DNA of 64,000 nucleotides from an uncultured Bacteroidota bacterium (GTDB lineage: Bacteria; Bacteroidota; Bacteroidia; AKYH767-A; JABDAW01): NCBI GenBank assembly GCA_903844645.1, contig CAIMUP010000090.1, forward strand, positions 1 to 64,000, given 5' to 3'. Within the stretch, counting starts at the first letter, position 1. Each line of letters opens with the position of its first letter. The notes under the pieces are model-generated. The model worked only from the letters and a program-made list of their open reading frames with translations. It had not been told where the DNA came from and made no database searches. This document shows positions 1 to 9,324 of the stretch, in pieces. A program made the translations under genes and the position numbers.

Positions 1-46
1 CGAAGTCAATGGAAACAGAACAACCTTGAAATTGGTGATCGAATAA
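1..46 (+). CDS. Possible 3' end of an upstream gene (partial)
   Basis: Frame 2 reads EVNGNRTTLKLVIE and stops at 44-46. It looks like an amphipathic C-terminal strand and is followed 26 bp later by a strong terminator, as expected for the end of a plus-strand gene. A second frame stops at 49-51, so the reading frame is not certain. The product cannot be named from 14 residues. Confidence 0.35.
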   Translation, partial: EVNGNRTTLKLVIE

Positions 47-72
47 TCTGACCAAGTAATCAAAACAATAAA

Positions 73-103
73 GGGGGCTTATAGAAATATAAGCCCCCTT
101 TTT
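73..103 (+). terminator. Rho-independent terminator
   Basis: An 11-bp perfect stem (73-83 with 88-98, five G:C pairs at the base) closes a GAAA tetraloop and is followed by a T run at 99-103. It probably ends the gene entering from the left edge. The A-rich left side could let it work on the minus strand as well. Confidence 0.85.
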
Positions 104-125
104 CGTTTGGAATTAATTTTCCTTA

Positions 126-285
126 AATTCCCCGTCATAGAATTCATGACGACGAAGTCTATCTGATGATTAGACTCATGTTTTGGAGACTTGTACAACT
201 TTTCAGGAAAGTTAATTAACTTTTCACGAGACTTGTACAAGTCCCGAAAACCTACCTTTGAGGATGAATTCATAACGATTTTTTC
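126..285. repeat. 21-bp periodic array A (degenerate, palindromic)
   Basis: This gap lies between a terminator and the first complete gene. Units near 190-255 share the register gagacttgtacaacttttc, then a ttaattaa variant, then cttgtacaagtc. The palindrome cttgtacaag recurs, and ttaattaa is itself a palindrome. Two gaattc sites at 140-145 and 266-271 lie exactly 126 bp (6 x 21) apart. The left one is the centre of a near-palindrome at 134-150. The minus strand reads as imperfect heptads, which I treat as a by-product of the 21-bp period and not as a gene. Confidence 0.7.
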
Positions 286-404
286 ATTTCAGATTTATTA
301 GACTTCTTCCGCATTACCCTCTTTTTTTCACTATGCGCTATCATATCGGCAGCAATCGTGAGGGAATGACGGATTTGAGCTTTATAAAACACCTTGCCAT
401 TTTC

Positions 405-412
405 TACTTTTG
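405..412 (+). promoter_or_regulatory. Bacteroidota -7 box TACTTTTG
   Basis: Matches TAnnTTTG exactly, 30 bp upstream of the ATG at 443. It is the probable promoter of the TMTC-like gene. Confidence 0.6.
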
Positions 413-442
413 CCGACTAAATAAAATATCCCGCGAGATACC

Positions 443-2377
443 ATGAGTAAAAATCATAAAATTCCGAAGCCGAAACCAACTACAATCGCTGCTGATTTTA
501 ATGCCCTCGGGAAACTCAAAATTTCTTTGGGAATCATCATTGCCGCCTTCGCTTTTATGCTCTATGTCCAGAGTATTTCGTTCGATTATACCCTTGATGA
601 TGAAACTGTGATCACAGGAAATAATGTTACCAAGAAAGGCTTGGCAGCTGTGCCCGAGATACTAACGACGGATTACTGGCACGGTTACGAACAGAACTTA
701 ATGGTCCCGCAATACCGCCCTTTTTCGATGCTTTTATTCGCTGCCGAATGGCAATTCTTCCCTAATAATCCGATGATGTATCATCTGATAAATGTCCTTT
801 TATATGCCCTTACTTGCATGTTATTATTTACCTTGCTTTGTAAGTTATTGGAGAAACATCTTGCAGGAATGGGGCTTCTTTTTTCGTTTGTTTGTACGAT
901 GCTCTTTGCGGCTCATCCTGTGCATACCGAGGTGGTGGACAGTATTAAAAGTTTGGATGAAATAGCCTGCCTTTTGTTCGGGATTCTTGCCATAAAACTA
1001 CTATTTAATTACGAAGAAAAACATAGGAAAAGAGATTTAATAACAGGTTGCATCTCTTATTTTTGTTGCTTGATGTCGAAGGAATCAGGCATTACTTTTC
1101 TCTTGCTGATCCCTCTCGTACTATTTGTTTTTACGGCTATTAATAAGAAACAAATCGGGAGAATAGCATTCATGCTTGCAGGTGTTTCAGCCATCTTTTT
1201 CCTGATTCGTTCGCTTGTGTTGGCATCCGTTTCGTCCTCTGTATTTGAGTTCCCGTTAGTGCAAACATTATTTAATGCCCCCGATGTAATCACCCAAAAG
1301 GCGACCTCTGTTTTCATATTATTGAAGTATATCTTGTTGTTGGTTTGTCCGTATCCACTTACTTCCGACTACTCTTTCGCTCAAATTCCTTTTCATACCT
1401 TCACTGACTTGACTATCATTCTTAGCATCGTTATTTATTTAGGAATGCTTGTTTATGGCTTATTATATATTAGGAAAAGGACTGTGTTATCTTTCGCAAT
1501 TCTGTTTTATTTAATCACAGTAGCACCGGTATCGAACCTGTTATTATTAATTACTGTCCCGATGGCTGAGCGTTTCATGTATATTCCTTCATTGGCATTC
1601 TGTATGGCTTTGACTTATTTATTAATAAAAGTTACGAAGAGCGATGGCATCAAAAATCAAATAACTACTGTCGGTAACATGCTTACTAATTATTCTAAAT
1701 TATTCGTAATGGTATCTGCTATTCTACTATTTTATTCTGCCATCACTCTTGTCAGAAACCCTGATTGGAAGGATAATCCAACCATCGAAAGGCATGATAT
1801 TCTTGTCTCGAATAATTCTGCGAAGGCACATTTTAATTGGGGTAATACCATTATTAATACCTTGTTGCCGAAGGAACAAAACCCTGATGGGCAGCGGAAA
1901 TTACAGGATGCCGCAATTGTTGAATTCAATAAAACGATTGCTATTTATAAGAACTATACGGAGGCTTATTACAATCTCGGGCTTTGTTATTTCAACAAAG
2001 AAGATTACAAGAATACGATTAAAAACTTTGAAGCGGCGAAGGCTCTATATCATCATCCGAATGCTATTTTATATAATAATCTGGCAAATTCGTACGCCAC
2101 TATCGGTGAATTCGACAAGGCTCTGATGCATGCCGATACCGCTATCGCGATTAATAAAGAGATGGAGATGGCTCATATCAATCGTGGTTTTATTCTGTAT
2201 AAAATGGGTAGGATGGAGGATGCTATAGTGGAAAATAAGGAGGTTTTGCGGCTTAATCCGCAGAATATGGAAGCTTGTAAAAACATTGGGAGCTGTTATA
2301 AATCGTTAAACGATACGTTGAAAGCGAAGGAATACTTTAAAAAAGCCAACCAGATGATGAGTGGGCAAGGGAGGTAA
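443..2377 (+). CDS. TMTC-like (DUF1736/GT-C type) membrane protein with TPR repeats
   Basis: The 644-residue protein has a short basic N-terminus, a first membrane helix at about residues 27-45, an acidic loop FDYTLDD (D52, D53) of the type that carries catalytic Asp in GT-C glycosyltransferases, then about ten hydrophobic segments to residue 440. The loop motifs YRPFS and HPVHTEVVDSIKS resemble the conserved loops of TMTC/DUF1736 proteins, O-mannosyltransferase relatives. Residues about 460-640 form four or five TPRs (for example NNLANSYATIGEFDKALMHA). The likely place is the inner membrane with the TPRs outside the membrane domain. The glycosyltransferase activity is inferred from the family and no substrate can be named. 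Two paralogues lie at 44288-48349. The following gap holds array B. Confidence 0.8.
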   Translation: MSKNHKIPKPKPTTIAADFNALGKLKISLGIIIAAFAFMLYVQSISFDYTLDDETVITGNNVTKKGLAAVPEILTTDYWHGYEQNLMVPQYRPFSMLLFAAEWQFFPNNPMMYHLINVLLYALTCMLLFTLLCKLLEKHLAGMGLLFSFVCTMLFAAHPVHTEVVDSIKSLDEIACLLFGILAIKLLFNYEEKHRKRDLITGCISYFCCLMSKESGITFLLLIPLVLFVFTAINKKQIGRIAFMLAGVSAIFFLIRSLVLASVSSSVFEFPLVQTLFNAPDVITQKATSVFILLKYILLLVCPYPLTSDYSFAQIPFHTFTDLTIILSIVIYLGMLVYGLLYIRKRTVLSFAILFYLITVAPVSNLLLLITVPMAERFMYIPSLAFCMALTYLLIKVTKSDGIKNQITTVGNMLTNYSKLFVMVSAILLFYSAITLVRNPDWKDNPTIERHDILVSNNSAKAHFNWGNTIINTLLPKEQNPDGQRKLQDAAIVEFNKTIAIYKNYTEAYYNLGLCYFNKEDYKNTIKNFEAAKALYHHPNAILYNNLANSYATIGEFDKALMHADTAIAINKEMEMAHINRGFILYKMGRMEDAIVENKEVLRLNPQNMEACKNIGSCYKSLNDTLKAKEYFKKANQMMSGQGR

Positions 2378-2504
2378 ATGGTTTCTTTTTGATATATTCT
2401 AAGTAATTTTAATCAAAATTTTGGTCTGAAATCGGGAGTTCGTCGAATTTCCATTTTCCGGCAAGTTTCCGGCTCTTTTTTCAGGTAGTTTTTTGTCTTT
2501 TTTC

Positions 2505-2825
2505 TGTTGGCGGAACCGGAACCGTACAAAAACTGGAGTTTATGCCCATTGTCTTTAATCCGATTGACCATAAACTGGAGTTTATGACCATTGTCTTTAA
2601 TCCGATTAACCATAAACTGGAGTTTATGACCATTGTCTTTAATCCGATTGACCATAAACTGGAGTTTATGACCATTGTCTTTAATCCGATTGACCATAAA
2701 CTGGAGTTTATGACCATTGGCGGAACCGGAAGTGTATAGAAACTGGAGTTTATGCCAAACTGCCTCTCCGAGAATGTGCGGAAACTGGACTTTTTGCCCA
2801 TCTGAAGCTCTTAATTCCTGCGGAA
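2505..2825. repeat. 42-bp (2 x 21) tandem array B
   Basis: Seven units begin with aaactggag at 2530, 2572, 2614, 2656, 2698, 2740 and 2782, exactly 42 bp apart. Each unit is a 21-bp half starting aaactggagtttatgaccat and a second half with gtctttaatccgattgacc. A flanking block ttggcggaaccgga occurs at 2507-2520 and 2717-2730, 210 bp (10 x 21) apart. The array fills the gap between two plus-strand genes. Both strands are open as 14-residue repeats, but no initiation signals are seen. The rest of the gap (2378-2504 and 2826-2994) holds nothing I recognise. Confidence 0.95.
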
Positions 2826-2994
2826 AGGTTTTTCACTCCGTTTATCCTATGCTGCCACTAATGGGACTTTCAAATACCTTATCGGGCACTAATTTTGAAA
2901 GAGAACAGTTAGAATAGTAGAACCAAATATGGGTTTCAAAAGTCGGTAAAAAAATTTATTTCAATAAAGAGGATATTATTAATATTATTTTTAG

Positions 2995-3002
2995 TAATTT
3001 TG
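2995..3002 (+). promoter_or_regulatory. -7 box TAATTTTG
   Basis: Exact TAnnTTTG match. It ends 11 bp before the ATG at 3014 and 23 bp before the ATG at 3026. Because transcription should start a few bases after the box, the second ATG is the better start. Confidence 0.6.
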
Positions 3003-3025
3003 TTGCTCCGAAAATGGAAATCACG

Positions 3026-5242
3026 ATGGATAAACGGTTACTGACTTTGATTCTTTTTGTTGCCCTCGCAGGGCTTCCATTTGATGGATTCAGCACCCAT
3101 ATTGTAGGCGGCGAAATGAATTATAAATACCTTGGTAATAATAAATACGAGATACGGATGACCGTATATCGCGACTGCCTCCACGGGGTTCCGCCGTTCG
3201 ATGATCCGCTGTCTATCGGCATCTTTAATTCTGCGAATCAGTTGGTAGATTATTCGTATCATTTCACAGGGATTTACCCCCAAGGTTCGAATGTTTTTTA
3301 TAACGATACCTTGATGAACGATACCTCCTTCGGATTCCTCACCTTCCCCCGCGATTCCGAGACAGTGCCGAACATAATTACCAACCCCTGCGTGATACCT
3401 CCGGTGGATGTTTGCTATCGCGTTTGTCATTATATTGATACCCTCACCTTGCCTTTTATTCCTGGCGGATATCAATTGGTTTATCAGATATGTTGCCGGA
3501 ATATTACCATCCTCAATATCGTAAATCCGAACGGTACTGGCGATACCTTCGTGAGTTTTATTAATGATAGTTCGGTGGTGATAGATAATGGCAATCCGGT
3601 ATTTAATAATCTGCCACCGACCTTTATTTGTGTGGGTATTCCTTTTACATTTAATCACTCCGCCACCGATCCTGATGGCGATTCATTGGCATATCATCTG
3701 TGCAATCCCTTTGGCTTTGCTCCGGTGAATACAACGCAGCCCCAACCTCCACTGAATCCGCCTTATCTTAACATAAACTGGCAGAATCCTTATAGTCTCG
3801 CGAACCTTTTAGGCGGTGTCGCGATGCACATTGATTCTCTTACCGGATGGCTTACCTGTACCCCGAATACGATAGGGCAATTTGTGTATGGTGTTTGTGT
3901 TTCGGAGTACCGGAATGGGGTATATTTAGGCGATACCCGAAGAGATTATCAGGTGAATGTCGTTGCATGTGAATTAGAAACCGTTGCCAGCATCCAATCT
4001 CCGTTAATAGCCTGCGGAACTGACGTTGCATTGTTCCAGAATAACAGCCACGGAGCTATCCGAAGTTATCACTGGGACTTCGGTGTGAATGCCTTGAGTA
4101 ACGATACCTCCAACCTCACCAGCCCCATTTATACCTACCCCGATACCGGCATTTACCATGTGATATTAATCGCTTACGACTCCCTGAATGCCGGTTGCAA
4201 CGACACCAGTTTCGGTACCGTCGAGATACTTCCTCCTTTTGTAGGAGGGTTTGAATTTACGTTAGCCCCATGCACCAATATTGTCTCCTTTCAAGATACT
4301 ACCCATACCTACGATGGCTTGCCCAACAAGTGGTCTTGGGCATTTGGTGATGGCGGAATTGATTCCATAAAGAACCCTTTCCATACCTACGCCTACGATG
4401 GTGGTGCTGATACCATAACTTTCATTGTGAGAACCTCGAAAGGCTGTGTTGATACCTTAAAAGGCTGGGTTTCCTTTCCGAAGCTCGTGAAGTCGAAGTT
4501 CACCGATAGTATCGCTTGCGCAGAAAATTGTAATGGCTCTGCCGAAGTTTCTTCATCGGGAGGAACGCCGCCTTATATCTATCAATGGAGCACTTCGCCG
4601 CCACAATTTGGGGCTACTGCCTCGAATCTTTGTGCGGGATGGGCGTATTGCACTGTTACCGATGCCCAAGGTTGCAAACATGTGGATAGTGTTTTCGTGA
4701 AATCCTACATCAATAATGCCGATGCTTCTGCAACTGCGAAGCCAGATACCATCTTTGATTTCCAAAGTACTACCCTCCATGCAAATCCTGCGAGCGGCTA
4801 CCTTTATAATTGGTCGCCTTCGGCTGGATTGAGCAGCTCCAGCAGTGCGAATACTACTGCGCATCCTAAACATACGACGACTTATTATGTTACGATTACC
4901 GATTACAATGGCTGTGGACAGGTCGTGGATTCGGTGCAGGTTGTCGTCCTGCAATTACATTGCGATGCTACCGACATCTACGTTCCGAATGCTTTTACTC
5001 CCGACGGAAACGGGGTAAACGATGTATTATATGTTCGCAGCCGCGGCTTGGCGACGTTGTACTTCGTTATTTATAATCGTTGGGGGCAAAAGGTATTTGA
5101 GACCAACGATTTCAGCAAAGGTTGGGACGGAACGTATAACGGAATGCCTGCCGCTCCCGATGTCTTCGATTATTACCTCGAGGCGACTTGCATCAACCAA
5201 AAAACCTTCTTTAAAAAGGGCAATATTACTTTGATAAGATAA
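3026..5242 (+). CDS. T9SS type B sorted secreted protein with PKD-like domains
   Basis: The protein is about 738 residues from the ATG at 3026 (an in-frame ATG at 3014 adds four residues). It has a signal peptide (MDKRLLTLILFVALAGLPF), then THIVGGEMNYKY, a start shared by many secreted Bacteroidota gliding-motility-type proteins. Two PKD-like domains follow (YHWDFGVN and WSWAFGDGG), then an SprB-like repeat region (GGTPPYIYQWS) and a C-terminal type B (CHU_C) domain containing VPNAFTPDGNGVNDV and YNRWGQKVF. Type B domains direct secretion through T9SS with a PorP/SprF partner, and such a gene follows directly. Export to the cell surface or medium is likely. The binding target or function is unknown. 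Confidence 0.88.
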   Translation: MDKRLLTLILFVALAGLPFDGFSTHIVGGEMNYKYLGNNKYEIRMTVYRDCLHGVPPFDDPLSIGIFNSANQLVDYSYHFTGIYPQGSNVFYNDTLMNDTSFGFLTFPRDSETVPNIITNPCVIPPVDVCYRVCHYIDTLTLPFIPGGYQLVYQICCRNITILNIVNPNGTGDTFVSFINDSSVVIDNGNPVFNNLPPTFICVGIPFTFNHSATDPDGDSLAYHLCNPFGFAPVNTTQPQPPLNPPYLNINWQNPYSLANLLGGVAMHIDSLTGWLTCTPNTIGQFVYGVCVSEYRNGVYLGDTRRDYQVNVVACELETVASIQSPLIACGTDVALFQNNSHGAIRSYHWDFGVNALSNDTSNLTSPIYTYPDTGIYHVILIAYDSLNAGCNDTSFGTVEILPPFVGGFEFTLAPCTNIVSFQDTTHTYDGLPNKWSWAFGDGGIDSIKNPFHTYAYDGGADTITFIVRTSKGCVDTLKGWVSFPKLVKSKFTDSIACAENCNGSAEVSSSGGTPPYIYQWSTSPPQFGATASNLCAGWAYCTVTDAQGCKHVDSVFVKSYINNADASATAKPDTIFDFQSTTLHANPASGYLYNWSPSAGLSSSSSANTTAHPKHTTTYYVTITDYNGCGQVVDSVQVVVLQLHCDATDIYVPNAFTPDGNGVNDVLYVRSRGLATLYFVIYNRWGQKVFETNDFSKGWDGTYNGMPAAPDVFDYYLEATCINQKTFFKKGNITLIR

Positions 5243-5364
5243 TAGGATGGACGGAATCGAATCTTTTAATGGAGCAATGAATCAGTATTTAATGATGAAA
5301 AGAATTTTATTCATCTTCGACAAACTTTTTATTGAGGCAACAAACTTTTGTAGTCGGGTAGTGT

Positions 5365-5515
5365 CATTTTTTACTCAAGTGAACCCAACATTTTTTCAAG
5401 TGGATTCAACATTTTTTCAAGTGAACCCAACATTTTTTCAAGTGAACCCAACATTTTTTCAAGTGAACCCAACATTTTTTCAAGTGGATTCAACATTTTT
5501 TCAAGTGGATTCGCA
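5365..5515. repeat. 21-bp tandem array C
   Basis: The core caacattttttcaagtg recurs with cattttt at 5389, 5410, 5431, 5452, 5473 and 5494, exactly 21 bp apart. An upstream copy at 5365 is displaced by 3 bp. Units vary between gaaccc and gattc in the spacer. The array lies in the 342-bp gap between the type B cargo gene and its probable PorP/SprF partner. No terminator or clear -7 box was found in this gap, so the array may be transcribed as part of the operon. The rest of the gap (5243-5364) contains nothing recognised. Confidence 0.95.
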
Positions 5516-5584
5516 CCTGATTTGGCTAACATTTCTGTGCATTCTTCCGTTCAACCCACTCCGTCAAACAGTACCAGGTATTTA

Positions 5585-6610
5585 ATGAGAAAATTCGCCA
5601 TCATCTTGCTTTTAACGACCACCGTTCTGACGACTTCGGCGCAGGATATTCATTTCTCCCAATTTAATGCCGCTCCGCTCAATCTGAACCCTTGCAATAC
5701 CGGCTTGTTCGATGGCGATTATCGTTTTATTCTCAATCATCGCAATCAATGGAGCTCGATTACCATCCCATTCAATACTTATTCCGGAGCATTCGACATG
5801 GTTTTGCCCACCAAAGAGTGGAAAATCAAGAACCTACCCTCCGGTATTTGGGGAGCCGGAATCGTATTAAACAGCGATAATGCAGGCGACGGTTCATTAA
5901 GTTTGATAGAAGCCAAAGTGTCCTTATCATACACTCAAAAGATTAAAAAAGATTCGACTATGTTCCTCTCTTTTGCCCTCCAACCAGGCATTACGAATAA
6001 GAGTATCAATAATAATAAACTCCAGTTCGATAATCAATGGGATGGCGATGCCTACAACCCGAATCTCCCTACCGGAGAGGCATTTCAGCGTAACAGCATG
6101 ACCTATACCGATATTAATATGGGCATCCGCTGGCATTATAAATTGAAACAACGCAGCGCAATCACGCTTGGCTTGGCGTATGATCATTTTGGGAAGCCCG
6201 TGGAGACTTTTCAGAGCAGTTATAATTCCGTTTTATACCCAAAAATCGCATTTCATGCCATAGGGCAGTTCATGGTCAGTGATCAATTTGACTTACTCCC
6301 GACCTGGCTTTATGAAAAGCAAAATACCTTCTCCGAAGCCATCATGGGAGTTAATGGAAAATATATTGTTGATGCAGAACAAAACACGAATCTTTACATG
6401 GGCTTGTTTGTTCGCTTTAATGATGCGGTAATCCCGATGGTGAGCATGGATTATGCCAGCTTTACCTTGGGAATAAGTTACGATATCAACACTTCGCAAT
6501 TGAAAGCGGCGAGCAACGGGCACGGCGGATTGGAGATTTCGTTGTGTTATATCATCAAGAAGTTCCGCCCCATTACTCCAGGGAAAAAGATCTGTCCGGT
6601 TTATTTGTAG
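5585..6610 (+). CDS. PorP/SprF-family outer membrane protein
   Basis: The protein has 341 residues from the ATG at 5585, which begins a signal peptide MRKFAIILLLTTTVLTTSAQ. An upstream in-frame ATG at 5522 would put repeat-derived residues before the signal peptide and is rejected. The mature start DIHFSQFNAAPLNLNPCNTG and the following NHRNQW are typical of PorP/SprF proteins, which form outer membrane beta-barrels. These proteins pair with type B cargo and with T9SS export or surface retention. The position between a type B cargo gene and an OmpA/TPR protein supports this role. Confidence 0.9.
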   Translation: MRKFAIILLLTTTVLTTSAQDIHFSQFNAAPLNLNPCNTGLFDGDYRFILNHRNQWSSITIPFNTYSGAFDMVLPTKEWKIKNLPSGIWGAGIVLNSDNAGDGSLSLIEAKVSLSYTQKIKKDSTMFLSFALQPGITNKSINNNKLQFDNQWDGDAYNPNLPTGEAFQRNSMTYTDINMGIRWHYKLKQRSAITLGLAYDHFGKPVETFQSSYNSVLYPKIAFHAIGQFMVSDQFDLLPTWLYEKQNTFSEAIMGVNGKYIVDAEQNTNLYMGLFVRFNDAVIPMVSMDYASFTLGISYDINTSQLKAASNGHGGLEISLCYIIKKFRPITPGKKICPVYL

Positions 6611-6625
6611 AACGGTATTGATTGT

Positions 6626-8566
6626 ATGAAATACTTTTTTCTTCTGTTCCTTTTCCTGTCATCAATTTCAGTTTCTTTTTCCCAGAATAATGTTCAATAT
6701 ATAAAAGCCGGCGACCAAGCCTTCGCTGATGGCGATTATCCCAGTGCTGCGGCTTATTATCGTTTAATTTTGGATAATGATTCCACCATTCTGGACATTG
6801 CTTATAAATATGCGGAAGCTTCGAGGCTATGTTCTGATTATAAAACAGCAGAACGATGGTATAAGATTGTCAATATAAAAGATCAAGGCGAAACCTTTCA
6901 CGAATGTACGTTTTGGTTGGGTTTTATCGCCAAAGAAAATGGGAAATACAAGGAAGCCAAACGGCAATTTGAACGCTTCGCAAAGAAGTATAACAAAGTA
7001 AATAATTACTTCTATCAGAAGGCAAAGAATGAGATTGTTTCTTGTGATTCTGCCATTACATTAAGTGCCGATGCTTTACCGATTATCATCCGCCATCTTG
7101 ATCCTAAGATTAATACCAACAACTCCGAGTTCGCGGCATATCCTTTGGGCGATAGTGTGTTATATTTTTCTTCCTTTCGTGGTGATACTTTGAATAGTTT
7201 GGACCTTACTGCCCGCATTTTTAAATCAATAAAAGACAGCAGTAAGGAAGACAGCGACTGGCAATTGGCAAAGCAGATAGATACCCTACTTCAATCCTCG
7301 GAATACCATGAAGGCAATGTTTGTTTCAGTAGTGATTACAAACGGTTTTACTTTACAAGATGCAAAGTGGAGAGTGGGAACAAAACTATTTGTGAGATAT
7401 ATGTACGACAGTATAAAGAAAATAAATGGGGTAATCCTGTTCGCTTGAATGATGATATAAACCTGAAGAAATATACCTCCACTCAACCCAACATTGCATT
7501 AAACGGAAGCGATGGAGAGATACTTTATTTTGTTTCCAATCGTCCGGGAGGCAAAGGAAAGCTGGATATTTGGTTCTCAACCATATCTAAGGAAGGAGTG
7601 TATGGAAAACCTACCAACATGGGTGATAAAATTAATAGTATTGATGATGAAGTATCGCCCTTTTATCATGCTGTTACCAAAACCTTTTACTTTAGTTCTA
7701 ATGGTCATTATGGAATGGGGGGCTTTGATATCTTTAAGACGAAAAGAGATTCTCTTGGACAATGGAAAGCAGTGAAAAACTTAGGGCAGCCATACAATAC
7801 CCGCTTCAACGATCTTTATTTCTCATTAAATGAAAAAGGAAATAACGGATATATAACCTCTAACCGAACCGGTTCTTTCTTTAAGAAGAATGAACATTGC
7901 TGCGACGACATTTTTACATTTGCTTTGTCGGTAAAAGATTCTATTCTTATTCCGCCGAAGAAGGATATTGAGAAAGAGATAAAACTATTGGTACCTATTA
8001 CCTTGTTTTTCCATAACGATGAACCGGATAACAATACCCTTGATACGGTTACGAAGAAGAATTATAAACTTACCTACGATGCCTATCTGGCTTTGCTGGA
8101 GAAATATAAAAATGAGTATTCCGCAGGATTAAAAGGTGATGAAAAACACGATGCCGAGGAAGATATTACGGACTTCTTCGAGGACTCTGTAGTCTATGGT
8201 TTCAATCGGTTAGAGAAGTTTTCCGTTTTGTTATTGCAAAACCTAGAGCAAGGTAAAGAATGTATGGTAACGCTCAAAGGTTATTGCAGCCCTTTAGCAA
8301 GTACAGACTACAATATTCATCTTGCGAAGCGAAGAGTATCGTGTTTGCGGAATTACTTTAACGATTATCAAAACGGAGTATTTAAACGGTTTATGGAAGG
8401 TACAAATCCGTTGCTTAATTTTACTTTAGAGGCTATCGGAGAATTAGATATTGATCCGACAATCAGCGATAATCCGATGGATCAAAAGAATTCTGTATAT
8501 AGTCGTAAAGCCGCTAAAGAAAGGAAGATCCAAATCATCGCTATCTCTACCGGAGCGAAGAATTAA
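6626..8566 (+). CDS. PorE-like TPR/PD40/OmpA-type protein
   Basis: The 646-residue protein has a signal peptide ending near SFSQ and then TPR-like helices (GDQAFADGDYPSAAAYY). Four or five PD40 beta-propeller blades follow between about residues 170 and 430 (for example VLYFSSFRGD, ILYFVSNRPGGKGKLD, TFYFSSNGHYGMGGFD). A C-terminal OmpA-like module contains VTLKGYCSPLASTDYN followed by LAKRR. This domain order resembles PorE of the T9SS, a periplasmic peptidoglycan-binding protein. It starts 15 bp after the PorP/SprF gene and probably shares its transcript. The OmpA part is divergent, so peptidoglycan binding is inferred. It could be a cassette-specific paralogue and not the core PorE. Confidence 0.82.
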   Translation: MKYFFLLFLFLSSISVSFSQNNVQYIKAGDQAFADGDYPSAAAYYRLILDNDSTILDIAYKYAEASRLCSDYKTAERWYKIVNIKDQGETFHECTFWLGFIAKENGKYKEAKRQFERFAKKYNKVNNYFYQKAKNEIVSCDSAITLSADALPIIIRHLDPKINTNNSEFAAYPLGDSVLYFSSFRGDTLNSLDLTARIFKSIKDSSKEDSDWQLAKQIDTLLQSSEYHEGNVCFSSDYKRFYFTRCKVESGNKTICEIYVRQYKENKWGNPVRLNDDINLKKYTSTQPNIALNGSDGEILYFVSNRPGGKGKLDIWFSTISKEGVYGKPTNMGDKINSIDDEVSPFYHAVTKTFYFSSNGHYGMGGFDIFKTKRDSLGQWKAVKNLGQPYNTRFNDLYFSLNEKGNNGYITSNRTGSFFKKNEHCCDDIFTFALSVKDSILIPPKKDIEKEIKLLVPITLFFHNDEPDNNTLDTVTKKNYKLTYDAYLALLEKYKNEYSAGLKGDEKHDAEEDITDFFEDSVVYGFNRLEKFSVLLLQNLEQGKECMVTLKGYCSPLASTDYNIHLAKRRVSCLRNYFNDYQNGVFKRFMEGTNPLLNFTLEAIGELDIDPTISDNPMDQKNSVYSRKAAKERKIQIIAISTGAKN

Positions 8567-8672
8567 AGCTTCCAACACTTTCTTCCACATCACGAACCTT
8601 CTATTCCTTTATATTATCAGGGGAGGGGAGGATTGAAGGGGAGATTTTATTAACATGAAAAGAGATTGCTTT

Positions 8673-9299
8673 TTAATTTATATTTGTGTCTTTACTTCCT
8701 GTTGAAACATTTTGTTTATGAACCATAAACTTGACGATAAGATCGGAAACATCCTTTGCATGATCATCATATAACTTTAATAAATCAGCGGTTTTTACTT
8801 CTACATCTTTGTTTGTTTCTCTCATCTTTTCAATTGCTTTTTCTAAATTCTCAATATCATCTTTAGCTACTTTCTTTTTTCGCATTTTCTTTATTAATAT
8901 TTCCCCTGCTTTTATTCTATCTTCAGAATGAATTGGAAGATTCTCTGAAAATTTTGTGCCACATTTAGGACATTCATATACTGCATAGCTAAAACCTTCA
9001 TCTCCCACTTTTTCTCCCACAGGTTTCAATGCTGTAAAGAATTTACATTGGGTACATGTTACATCTTTATATTCTAACAAATGTCTTAGTTTATTTGCTT
9101 CTGTTTCTTTGTAGAATTTATTTCTGCTAATCGCTAAAGAAATTAAACCTTCCTTTATGCCTTCATATTCTTCGACATTTGCTTCGGCTGCTTTCTTATC
9201 ATTTTCGGATAGTTGTGGAAAGTTTGTTGATACTTCTATCGTCCACTTTAATAATTCAAACAACTCCTTTTCATCATCTGTATATATTTCTTCTTCCAT
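8673..9299 (-). CDS. Hypothetical zinc-ribbon protein
   Basis: The 208-residue cytosolic protein has no signal peptide. Two CxxC knuckles (CTQC and CPKC, 29 residues apart) in the middle form a probable zinc ribbon. The flanking parts are charged helices, and the C-terminal half (about 130-200) is rich in K and E and could form a coiled coil. I do not recognise the family. It is monocistronic, with its own -7 box at 9317-9324, and converges with the PorE-like gene 106 bp away. No function is assigned. Confidence 0.75.
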   Translation of the reverse strand: MEEEIYTDDEKELFELLKWTIEVSTNFPQLSENDKKAAEANVEEYEGIKEGLISLAISRNKFYKETEANKLRHLLEYKDVTCTQCKFFTALKPVGEKVGDEGFSYAVYECPKCGTKFSENLPIHSEDRIKAGEILIKKMRKKKVAKDDIENLEKAIEKMRETNKDVEVKTADLLKLYDDHAKDVSDLIVKFMVHKQNVSTGSKDTNIN

Positions 9300-9316
9300 T
9301 TATAATAAATTTTTTG

Positions 9317-9324
9317 CAAACATA
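9317..9324 (-). promoter_or_regulatory. -7 box TATGTTTG (minus strand)
   Basis: The plus strand reads CAAACATA. It lies 17 bp upstream of the ATG at 9299 and matches TAnnTTTG. Confidence 0.55.

Noticed and set aside
5522-5584. Longer N-terminus for the PorP/SprF protein
   Set aside because: It would precede the signal peptide with sequence derived from the gap, and the ATG at 5585 starts a standard signal peptide.
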